The translations under genes and the position numbers were made by a program. The notes under the pieces were generated by a model. That model saw nothing but the letters and a program-made list of their open reading frames with translations, did no database searches and was not told the DNA's origin. From NCBI GenBank assembly GCA_948567375.1, contig OX419758.1, positions 38,207,473-38,271,472 of the forward strand: a stretch of 64,000 bases of DNA, read 5' to 3'. Below, piece after piece: positions 12,746 through 22,184 of the stretch. Each line of letters begins with the position of its first letter. The first letter of the stretch is position 1. The stretch is from Lunularia cruciata (lineage: Eukaryota; Streptophyta; Marchantiopsida; Lunulariales; Lunulariaceae).

Positions 12746-14224
12746 AAGGAATATGATCAACTCTTGGGATGCCCATGTGAGACAAGCAACCACTTCCACA
12801 ATAGTGACACTTGGGATTACACCCGCTTCTTCTATACCTTTGTTGATCGTTCCAGGGATATTGATCGAGTCATGGGAGTGGTTAGCTTCTTAGGCGGGTT
12901 GCATTTTGGGGTTATTTGAAGCTAGTTTTCCATGTCCACATCTATTCCATAGGCTACCCCGCACACTCCATGATAAGGCTAGATAGGCTTTTTGCCTACC
13001 ATTGGATAGTTTGGCACGTGATCCCTTGGATGAGTTAGCATGGTTCCTATTCCTCCTACTCCCTCGATGGTGTCTTTGTTATTCTAGAGGGAGACGTGCG
13101 GGGCATAGAGAGGTGGCTGCTAAATTTTTTCTATTTTGAGTGGGGGATTGGGCAGCCCTTCAAGAGGAGTCTATCAAGGCTACATGATTTAGGAGATAGG
13201 CATTGCCACAGGATACCACAAATTCCACTTGATTACGACAATGTAGGACATTAGTTCAGGCGGGAGAGTTTAGTAAAGAAGCACGAGCACTACACCCTTT
13301 GTCTATAGTGAGTCCTACTGATGAGACCATCTCTTCCTTACGCTCAGTGCATCCTATAGTAATAGAGGGACTACCACTAGAGGTCTTAGATTATCAGCCT
13401 GAGCAACCTTTATGTCTTGATAGGTCGCTATTTGCACAAGCATTGTGCATTGCCCCTTGCCTTTCCTCAGGAGGCTTGTCAGGGATGGTTTATGAGCACC
13501 TAAGAGATTGCTTCCAGGCAGATGATCCTTCTAGTGGTTTTACCAAGTTGTTTTAGGTGGTTGTAGCAATAGCAAGAGGAGACATCCCTATGTCTGTTAG
13601 TCGGGTGTTAAGTGCTAGTCGACTTCTCACAATGGAGAAGGATACGAGAGGCATTAGACCAATTGCTATTGGAGAGATCTTTTTGCATTTGGTTAGTCGT
13701 ACCATTGTCCTTCAGCATTGTTCTCACTTTTGACAACACCTTAGTCCACATCAGTTTGGAGTAGCTACACTTGGAGGATGTGAGGCTATATCTTTGAGCA
13801 TTAGAGCACTCCTAGATATCCATCCGGAGTAGGTCGTCCTACAAGTGGATGTTGAGAATGCTTTTAATAACGTCTCACATGCATCCATCTTTAGAGAGCT
13901 TAGGGAAGCTGGTGGATCCTTGGCAAGTCTCATTCCTTTTGTGTGGTCTTTTTATGGGTCTCCTGCTTCCCTTTACTACCAGCATGGTGGTTCACAAGAG
14001 GGAGTCACTATCTTGGAGTCAGCTGTTGGTACATGTCAGGGAGATCCTTTGGGAGGGCCCTTATTTGCCATGGCTCACTTTAAAGCTCTCCTATCTACTA
14101 CTTTGGCCAAGCCAAGTTGTGTATTTCCCTCCTTGGCAGATGATACACACATTGTAGGCCCTGTAGATTAGATTGGGTAGACCTTTGACTACTTGACTAC
14201 CGAGCTACATCTAGTAGGCTTGAG

Positions 14225-14316
14225 GGATTCGCAGTAACGGCCCCAACCAGCGCCGGCTCTTGAGAACGACAAGGAACCCCCCACGCCAGCTCCCGGCCCC
14301 CCGCTGCTGCCGGCCG
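14225..14316 (+). other. GC-rich 92-bp insertion in the reverse transcriptase frame
   Basis: The related copy at 51.8 kb reads without a break from the residues matching GLR to those matching SKC. Here about 92 bp rich in GCC/CCG lie between them, flanked by GAG on both sides. By eye the G+C content is far above the surrounding roughly 45 percent. It adds an in-frame stop (TAA near 14236). I do not recognise its source. Confidence 0.6.
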
Positions 14317-15396
14317 GAGTCAAGGTGTCAAAGTGTAGGGCATGGTCCCCTTTAGGTATCTCTCCCCACCCTGAGCTTCTAGAGGGGTGTATCACATCCA
14401 CAGATGGACTTCCTATTTTTGGAGTGCCAGTAAGATGGGAGGATTTTGTCACATGCTTCTTAGACGCTGCCCTTGCAGAGATGTTCTCCATGTGGATGAC
14501 CTTCCATTACTAGGAGATCCGTAGGTGGCATTTGGTATACTCTCTTCTAGTATTGCTCGTTGACCATCCTACCTCATCCGTACCGTTCCTCTCTCATTGT
14601 CCTTCCTATCACGTGTGAGAGCATTTGATAGGAGGATTATGGGAGTCTTTGGTGATATTATTGGACCATGGACTTTTGAGTGTGTGACAGGGGATTTGGC
14701 ACGTAGATAGATGGCTCTGCCAATCAGATGTGGTGGAGTTGGCTTGCTTTCTATAGAGCAGATGGCACCTATAGCGTTTTTGGGTAGTTGGGCTCTCTTG
14801 GCTCCCCTACTTTCCTCTCATTTTGTGGTTGCTGATAGGCCGGTTTTGGAGACTTATGTGATAGAGGTGGAGGGAGGATCCTTTTCTCTCTAGGTGTTAT
14901 TGCGGCAGACAAGAGATAGTCTATCCCCATGAGCACAAGAGGATTTTCCACCGTTTGCTTCACTATCATCATATTGGACTAAAGGTTTACAGTCTTCCTT
15001 GATGGAGTGATAGTGTGAGCATATGCTACATTCTCTCTTAGTCGACTCGTCCATTCCTCAGGCTACTAGAGCACATCTATGCTCTTGCTCCGACAAGGGT
15101 GCAAGCTCTTGGATCCTAGTTTGACCGTGCATTAGGGCTTTTCGACTCGCACCAACTACTTTCTCTACAGCAATGAGGTTTTGCCTAGGTTTGGTCCACC
15201 CATCTGCATCTTCATTACTCACTTGTGAGTGTGGTTCTACACTAGATGCAACAACAGTCCACATGACACGGTGTCCTTTTGGAGGACAGAGGATAGCTAT
15301 CCATGATGCCATTAGAGACATAGTGTTTGCTATGGCACGAGAGAATGGATACTTGGCTTGGAGCGTTTGTATGCTTTGCAGACGACATGTGTCAGG

Positions 15397-15550
15397 GCAG
15401 ACTTATACTTGGTCAGAGATGATCAGGTGACAGTAGTGGATGTCGTGGTTACGGACCGTATGCGGGATACTGTTTTGGAGGGAGTGATTACCCATCCCCT
15501 TGGATGAGCGGCGAGTGCAGCAGCAGATCGCAAGGTCTCCAAGTATAGGG
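15397..15550 (+). other. Restriction-like endonuclease (RLE) domain segment
   Basis: The frame reads RADLYLV, then VVDVVVTD, then KVSKY. The acidic residues encoded at 15400 and 15439 and the lysines at 15532 and 15541 fit the PD-(D/E)xK arrangement followed by KxxKY seen in RLE non-LTR elements. One TGA stop (15505) lies between the acidic motif and the lysine motif. Confidence 0.7.
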
Positions 15551-15819
15551 GCATGCAGCGAGGTCACTTCTTTGTTCCTTTGGCCTTGGACTTATATGGA
15601 GCAATGGACACGGCATTTGACACATTTGTCAGGGAGTGCGCAAGAGCTTATCATGTTAGGCGTCAGGGGTACCACCCTCACTCTCATACTTTGTAGCATA
15701 TTTTAGACAACATGTGTTCATTACTCTACAGAGGGCAGTGGCTGGTGCAATCCATAGGAGAGTAATCACATTAGGTGATGTTTCTTCGTGTTTGATGCTC
15801 CAGTTGTGTGTAGACCGGA

Positions 15820-15970
15820 CTACTTGAATAGCTCAAATATCTTAAATGCAATAGGGCAGATTTCTCATATAGACTCTATTGGGGCTTAGCCCCATGTTCC
15901 CTTTTTTCTCTCTCTCTTGTAAGGCTTGATGGGGTCTTCCCATCCTTTCAGAATTTCCTACGCGGTCGCC
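15820..15970 (+). repeat. Double-hairpin repeat, copy B
   Basis: About 150 bp. AGCTCAAATATCTTAAATGC and ACTCTATT come first, then the palindrome GGGGCTTAGCCCC, a pyrimidine-rich spacer, the hairpin GATGGGGTCTTCCCATC, and the end block ACGCGGTCGCC. Copy H (35203-35340, minus) matches over the whole length, so the unit is at least 140 bp. It directly follows the non-LTR element, so its 5' edge there is uncertain. Confidence 0.75.
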
Positions 15971-16587
15971 TTTTCCTTTCATTTCAAATATATTACTTCA
16001 GAATGGCAAGCACGACACGTCATAAACGATCAGGCAGAAGATGTCACGCCACCGGCCCCTCTAAACTGTATGCACGACCGATTGTCCGTATCCTCCTGTC
16101 TCTCGAAGTCATGTCAAGCTTCAAAACCTCCGTATCGGGCTCTCGGAAAGCTTCACATTTGAAATGGTGAAATATTAATACTTCAAGGAATGTTTAAGGA
16201 AATTTAATTAATGATTACGAGAAACCCATAACCATAAAATTTCATGAGAAAAGAAAAAAAGTGACCAATACAATTGACGGAAGTCCGTTCTATTCTCGTC
16301 AATTTCGTAATCTCACCGTCCATACTTCAATACCCATAAATATTTATTGACTACCCGTAAAGTTATTTAAAGATATTATTGTGTACCAATCCAATTATTT
16401 CTGAAACCCAAGATGACTTCACTCTTGTACCCTTTCCGTCAAATCTGGAATTGAAAACCCATTATGTAAATGTCTTGTTATCCTATGCGGTCGCCTCTTT
16501 CCCATTACTAAAGGTATTGCAGACGGACTCTTTATTTGTCCTTCACCCTCCATACAGGATATATCTCCATTTGTTTCGTTTGCTTTA

Positions 16588-16682
16588 TTTGGGCTTAGCC
16601 CCATTTTACCTATTTCGTCTTTTCCCCCACGTCGGCTTGATGGGTCTTCCCATCGTTCGTGTCTTCTATGCGGCGCACCTGA
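16588..16682 (+). repeat. Double-hairpin repeat, copy D
   Basis: Begins GGGCTTAGCCCC, followed by ATTTTACC, a pyrimidine tract, GGCTTGATGGGTCTTCCCATC and an end block reading TATGCGGCGCACC. A separate fragment of the end block (TATGCGGTCGCC) lies about 100 bp upstream at 16482-16494, which suggests tandem or nested insertion. Confidence 0.7.
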
Positions 16683-17109
16683 TAAAGGTGCGCCACATTA
16701 AGGTTTGGTAAAATTCGTTTAAAGTCCAGTCCTACTCGATTTTGTTAAGGGATTTGTCCACTGTCCAATGATAACGGACATGGACATGACATAACTGGAA
16801 AAAATATGCAATCCTGTGAGAACATACACCTTGTAGGGGGTTATGCATTTATGATTCTTGAAATGCCGGGACGATCCGCGAAATCAAGTGCCTACTACCG
16901 ATAGTTTACAATTTGCACTCTAAATTGACTTCTATATCCCAAATTCTATTGTCCAACTGACTAGCGATTCGTCTATGTGACTTCGTTACCGTATCAAGAA
17001 TTCGCTTCCCGGAATAGCAGTACGGTACCCATATTGTCATATGTTGAACTTGAGATTGTGAGCTTATATAACCACTGTAAACCCATCAATTAAACACAAC
17101 TTATGAAAC

Positions 17110-17212
17110 TAAGAAAAAGGCCGCCGCGTAGAGAACACTAAGGATGGGAAGAACCCCATCAAGCCGTACAAGGGAGAGACGAGAAAGGTAAAATGGGGCT
17201 AGGCCCCATTTT
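17110..17212 (-). repeat. Double-hairpin repeat, copy E
   Basis: On the plus strand this reads GGCCGCCGCGTAG, then GATGGGAAGAACCCCATC, CCGTACAAGGGAGAG and TGGGGCTAGGCCCCA. It is the reverse complement of copies B and D, so B/D and E form an inverted pair about 1.2 kb apart. Confidence 0.7.
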
Positions 17213-18466
17213 ATGTTCACCTAACATATGAAACAAGGAAAGGGATTCAAAGTACGTCATGACGATGTACGCTGCAGCAGAATATTGATTCTATTGACTG
17301 GGTCTAGTTGGGGTGCAAGTTAAGTTTGCAATTTATTTCCTGGCCATTTTATCGGAGGTCCATAGGGTTTTGGACACCGGCCTCACTCACTGTCAGGTTG
17401 GTAAATGTAAACGGGTGAAATGGTGCCGATTGATATCTGGAAGATCCCCATCAGATGAAGTGAATTACATGGATTCATTGCGGTTGTATTTCCACTCTAC
17501 GGATCTTGGCTTAAACCCGGTAGATACCGTAGCCCAACTGACAGGCATATGACTTAGCTGAGACGCAGCAAGTTCACTGTTGTGCTCAAGCAGAAGCACG
17601 GTTCGTCTTATCTCGCTTTAGGGATTTGTCTACTGGGATCATCACCAGATCTGTCGGTTATCAGCGCCGTGACGATGTCACTCCGTGTGAGTGGACTTTC
17701 GAACCTGAAGTTGATAAGTTGCTGCATCATTGTGCTAAATTGGAAATCCAGGGCCTCCCGTACAGAGTGACACTAGGATCGTGGGAGTCTGCATGATACG
17801 TCTTCCTTTTCAGGGGAGATCTCGCGGGGCCAAGAGAGAAGGTTGACTTCATGTCCAAAACCATGCCGCCATCTAAACAGCGTCATAACTGGCACAGATT
17901 GCAAGCAAAGCTCAGAGATAGACTATAGCCATCTCCGTGCTAGACATCAGTATTTGAATATCAATCGGATTGATAGAAGAATCGAATCAGCTTCAATTCC
18001 CATTGGAGATAATAGCAGATACAGCCTTCAATCAATTACCATTTCGTGTCTAACATGAGCATTTTATCCACGCTGTCTAGGATTTATTTATCAGGACATT
18101 CAACATAGACAGTAGTTTCATCTTCCTCAAAGGTTTTGCAGCGACGTTTCCCATTGTAGAGTACTTAGAAGAGTCCGATATTACACATGTAGCGTGTTGA
18201 GTATCCGTAAATGGTAGAATAAACGAACCAAAGCTTGAAAGCATGGGCATACAACATCAAATTTGCCTGGTTGCTAGACGTAAGTAAGTAAAGAAAGAAA
18301 GAAATTGTTCATCTCAATTCAATTCCATAATTTGTCCCGATTGGTTGACGAGCTGAACTAGACGACCAACACGACAAAAGCATAGAGTGATGAATGCCTC
18401 CGTCGTCGATCTCTACCTGCGATAGATCGACATCGTAACAATGGCACAACCCTTCCCACAAATAAC

Positions 18467-18904
18467 ATGTGCATCATGTCAGTCGTGATGTACGTAATTT
18501 TTTATCAACAAAATGAAAGTACAGGAGCCATGCAATTTCAAGTGAAAGCTAATACTCCGGAAGATCTCTTGACAGTGTGGAGACAGTTCGTCATCTGCAA
18601 CTATTCTGGACAAAATTTCAGCGGATATCTGCTTAACGTCGATAGGGAGAAGACCGAGCCACAGTGTGGTCCCCTCACGCTCAGGCAGATCGAGATCCCC
18701 AAACTATGGTATTTGATCTCATGCGAGCTATCTGGTATATTCATAGCCACCATGACCATTGTGAATCATATTCAGGCTACATGCAGTAAAAAGCTCTTTG
18801 TAAAGTTGACATACCGTCCATCGTACTATGTCTTAGTGGATACCCCGTTTTCCGAACAGCTTCCACTCTCATTTCCTAACATATCTCAGAGGAATTTAAA
18901 GTAG
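18467..18904 (+). pseudogene. Unidentified 145-codon open frame
   Basis: The longest uninterrupted frame in the 16-21 kb interval. It has one hydrophobic stretch near residues 80-100 and several Cys residues, but no family I recognise. Upstream and downstream sequence gives no obvious partner exon. It could be an exon of a decayed gene or chance; coding status is unproven. Confidence 0.2.
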
Positions 18905-19029
18905 TACTCCCACCTCATAGACAAACTGATAACGAACTACACCCAGGTTTGTTTCCATATGGGCGAACATTCTTTACGGAAACAAAAGAAATATGGATTC
19001 AGGAACACTAAGTCTTACATGCGTGGCAT

Positions 19030-19441
19030 TTGTTGAAAAAGCAGTTGATTGCCTCTAGCACCGAGGAGTATACTTTAACAACTTTTCTCATCACTTATGA
19101 ATCAATTAATATACACATATGGCATGGAAACCTTACAAGTAAAGACGCAAAAATAAATATTTCGCACAAAGAAGTTGCCAAGAATAAGCTCCAAGTGCGA
19201 AAGACACTCCCATTCTGGCAATCTTTATCCTTAGTGCAGTGGGTATCCACCGGAGGAGATGAACATCCCACCCCACCTCATCAAATTCATAGACCTTGGA
19301 GCAATGGACAATGCTCCATCTGAACTGTTTAGCTTGCTTCCGATCAGTTACCGGTCTTTACCCACCGGGTTCAGGATGTTCTACGTTGATCTGTGTGCGA
19401 GGTCAGTATGCAGTACTGTAAGAGGTATAATCAACTCATAA
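19030..19441 (+). pseudogene. Two overlapping open frames, possible gene remnant
   Basis: The frame 19030-19323 overlaps 19259-19441, and the second reads IPPHLIKFIDLGAMDNAP, which looks like real protein composition. A frameshift may link them. I do not recognise the family. They lie about 130 bp downstream of the previous candidate, so the two may be parts of one decayed gene. Confidence 0.2.
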
Positions 19442-19559
19442 GATAATTTCCTGAAGGGGCATTTAGTTTTGTACAGCAACAGATGCAACAGAAAATGCAG
19501 GCAAACCTACTACTGTACCGTACGTTTGAGGGGACTGATTGAGAATGTGGAAAAGGTTT

Positions 19560-19605
19560 CAATTTAGCCCCCTTTTACCTTTTTCGTCTCTTGCAGGTCG
19601 TATCT
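19560..19605 (+). repeat. Double-hairpin repeat, fragment F
   Basis: Only the first part is present: a degraded TTAGCCCCC followed by TTTTACCTTTTTCGTCTCTTG. The second hairpin and end block are missing. Confidence 0.5.
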
Positions 19606-20949
19606 GGGCACCAAACATTCGAGATTCTGCGGTAGATTGTGTCACTTAAAATCAAATCCAAAATGAAAGAACTCATTGTCCTTCTCATGAACACGAGAGT
19701 GGACTCCATTTAAAGTACCGACAGTTTTTGACAAACTTTACAAATCGCTATTACCTGAATCGTTTCTTATAGCATGCGCATCAAATTACTTGAAGTCAAA
19801 TATAGCTTATTAATCGTCTTTCATTGACAAAGAAGAAGTTCATAAGTTACCTTGTCCTTCACATGTTATGTTCCCATCGTGTACCTTTCGCGTCACAGGG
19901 ATGATCAACGACTTTCTCCGACGATTTGCATCTGGCTGGAGTAACGATCGCAACTAGGCTATAAACTACAGATCAGTACAAGAACGGGCAATTTTAGACA
20001 TTTTTTTTCTCAATTTCTCTTGGAAACAAGTCGAACCGGAAGCTGAATCCTGTACTTCATTGGGGGGTGTATAAATGAATTATAACTGTCAAACTCATGT
20101 AACGCGAAATTGATTGCATATCACTTTGGATTTGATTTCTATATAACAATATCCCTTGGATGGCATTAGCATATGAGATGGAGAATATTGTAGTTGATGC
20201 ATATGAAATATTGACATTGTGGCGATGTCTATTCGGGAAGGTGTTCACTGTGAATCATTCATGACTAACTTACATTTTCCAGCAATATTAGGGAGCCTTT
20301 CAAGAATTTGTACCAAAGGTGAGTGCGCTCATTAAGAAAGTGATTTGCGGATTGGCAAAGTTTTGTTGTTGTCAAATTGACGTCATCTCATCCCCTCTAG
20401 TCAAGGAGTTCACAAGCTAGAAAGTCGGAGCAGCTGCTTACGAAATTGAACGTGCTTGGTTAAGTTTCAAAGCGAATCCAGTTGTTAGGGAGCGTTGGCC
20501 GATTCTGCAGTCGTTCTTGGGTTGTGGATGGCGTCATCCACTTGGTATCTTTACGATAACAAGTGGGTGTCTCCTAGCGACGGGTTTGTCATTTTCTGGT
20601 TGTTGTCCCCGTCGTACGCTGTGAGGAAAATGAGCGCGTCGACACTGATAAGCCACCTCATACACAATCATGGCTTTTATTAGTTGGATTATCACTTGGA
20701 TTATCGAAAATTCGAGGAAGATTTCACACAATTGAGAAAGAAGTGAAGATTTGATAGGAATCCCAACGACCTTTCTTCCCACTGTAACTGATTCTTGCAA
20801 GCAAGTGATTGAGAAACAAGCACCACTCGTCCGCTCTTAAAAACAACGAAAATTTTACTTGAATGGACCCCTGTACAAAATCTTGTCTCAGGCTGTGCTC
20901 CCGCGCTTAGGTGTGATTTAAACGGACTCCGCATTTTCCTAATGGCTGT

Positions 20950-21058
20950 TTAAATGGAATTTAGCCCCATTTTACTTTTTTTTCCTTTTTTCCTTTTTCT
21001 CTTGTACGGCTTGATGTGGTCTTCCCATCCTTTGTTTTTTCTACGCCGTTGCCCTCTT
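20950..21058 (+). repeat. Double-hairpin repeat, copy G, upstream of the receptor kinase gene
   Basis: Reads TTAGCCCCATTTTAC, a long T/C tract, CTTGTACGGCTTGATGTGG, TCTTCCCATCC and an end block CTACGCCGTTGCC. It lies about 0.9 kb upstream of the receptor kinase start codon, in or near the promoter. The first palindrome has lost its left half. Confidence 0.65.
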
Positions 21059-21059
21059 T

Positions 21060-21975
21060 CCATGGTTGTTTAGCTGATAGAACTGGACTTAAAAATGATG
21101 AGTGTTGTCCTACTGAACCGGCCATCTTTAGTTTTCCTTGGTCGGGCCTTGTCCAGTGCTGGGATTCGGTCTGTTCACGTAGAAAGCTGCCAAAAGGACA
21201 GAGATTCCCCCGGATCTGTTTGCGCACCACAGTAGAGCAGCTAGATCATGCGCAGTTTAACATGAGTTGACGATCATTAACAGGACAAGCCCATGGAGGG
21301 GAAGAAGGGAGGACGCAAGGGAACGGGCGGTGTGGAAGGGGAAGAAAGTGGGAAAGTTCAGTCGCGCGACGAAATGGCACTGACGGCGCGCTCCATTCGG
21401 CGGCAGAACGGGAGGACGACGCCGGGTCCGAGCGCGGAGATCCGGCGAGTCCGGGTTTCGAGTTCCGGTTTAGCCGGCTGCCGCCCTGTCATCCTCTCTT
21501 TCACTCTCTCTCGTCTTCAAGTCAAAGGCAAGTCCTTCTCTCTCTACTTATCGACTGCGCGTCAGCAAGTTTCAACGAGCGCTCGCTCCATCCGACTGTG
21601 TCTAACCTCGAGACATGAAAACGAGGTCTGTGTCTTCGGGTTCAAGAGTCTAATAGACAACGATGGGAACAAGCAAGCAGCGAAGCTCGAAGCTAGGAGG
21701 CCAGAGTGCCCGCTCGCTAGGGGAAATGTCGGTTTGCAGCAGCTGGATGTAGCGCAGCGTACATGGAATTTGCGTCAGCGGGTGGCTGTCATCAATACTT
21801 AGTTGAGCGGCAGGGGATTGTATTCTGCTTCTGCCTGTAGTGAAACATACAGGTACATGGTATTACAGGTAGAGTGATCGATAGGAGGTGACATAGTTAG
21901 ACAGGTAAGAGAAGCAGATTCTTAAATCATTAGTGCTAGTAGTGGACTTGGGGACTTCAGGTGAGCGTGCTGGAT
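21060..21975 (+). promoter_or_regulatory. Probable promoter and 5' leader of the receptor kinase gene
   Basis: A GC-richer stretch than the flanks. It holds a pyrimidine-rich patch (about 21490-21545, TCTCTTTCACTCTCTCTCG) of the kind common at plant transcription starts, and a 169-codon open frame (21293-21802) of low-complexity basic composition that I read as leader sequence, not a gene. A strong donor-like CAGGTGAGC at 21958 just upstream of the start codon could allow alternative leader splicing. No clear TATA box is seen. Confidence 0.4.
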
Positions 21976-22144
21976 ATGGTGGTCAAGCCACGGATGGCCA
22001 CGAATTTCGTTAGGCTGCGCGATATGGCAGGCGCTGGTAGTAATCGGCTGGTCGTGGCTGCATTGTTGGTGTGCTGGATTGGATGTCTATTGCAGCCGGC
22101 TTCTGCTGCGACAGCATCTGAAAGTATTCCTCGTTCTCTGTCGT

Positions 22145-22184
<40 letters not shown>

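Larger units (their letters stand above)
12632..15860 (+). mobile_element. RLE-type non-LTR retrotransposon, copy 1 (decayed)
   Basis: Read along the plus strand through several frameshifts and stops, the element shows in order: a C2H2 zinc finger (12683-12745); a reverse transcriptase (about 13.3-14.2 kb) with DVENAFNNVS, QGDPLGGPLF and LADDTHI, the last being the active-site box with a conserved DD; a thumb region with FGVPV; a CxC-H-C zinc motif (15224-15274); and a restriction-like endonuclease (15397-15550). An N-terminal zinc finger with a C-terminal RLE is the layout of R2/R4/NeSL-like elements, not of the APE-type L1 LINEs usual in flowering plants. Numerous stops (for example at 14168) make it inactive. 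A GC-rich 92-bp block interrupts it at 14225-14316. A relative lies at 51.5-52.6 kb. Confidence 0.85.
15970..20950. other. Intergenic region with repeat copies and no confirmed gene
   Basis: Besides the double-hairpin copies near 16.59, 17.11 and 19.57 kb and a fragment of the end block near 16.48 kb, I find no gene. Two open stretches (18467-18904 and 19030-19441) are listed separately as weak candidates. The tract 19.4-20.9 kb shows no motif. Confidence 0.45.

Noticed and set aside
13849..14157. Second plus-strand frame across the reverse transcriptase
   Set aside because: Out-of-frame shadow of the RT core (13845-14171), which carries all the family motifs.
17313..17552. A weak likeness to the small gamma-tubulin complex protein MZT1/GIP1 (VLDTGL then LGLNP)
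   Set aside because: The two matching phrases are separated by about 35 unrelated residues, the MZT1 middle segment is missing, and no splice sites remove the extra part cleanly. Probably chance.
21293..21802. 169-codon frame upstream of the receptor kinase as a separate gene
   Set aside because: Low-complexity basic composition, no motif, and its place in a GC-rich leader make it more likely 5' UTR or promoter sequence.
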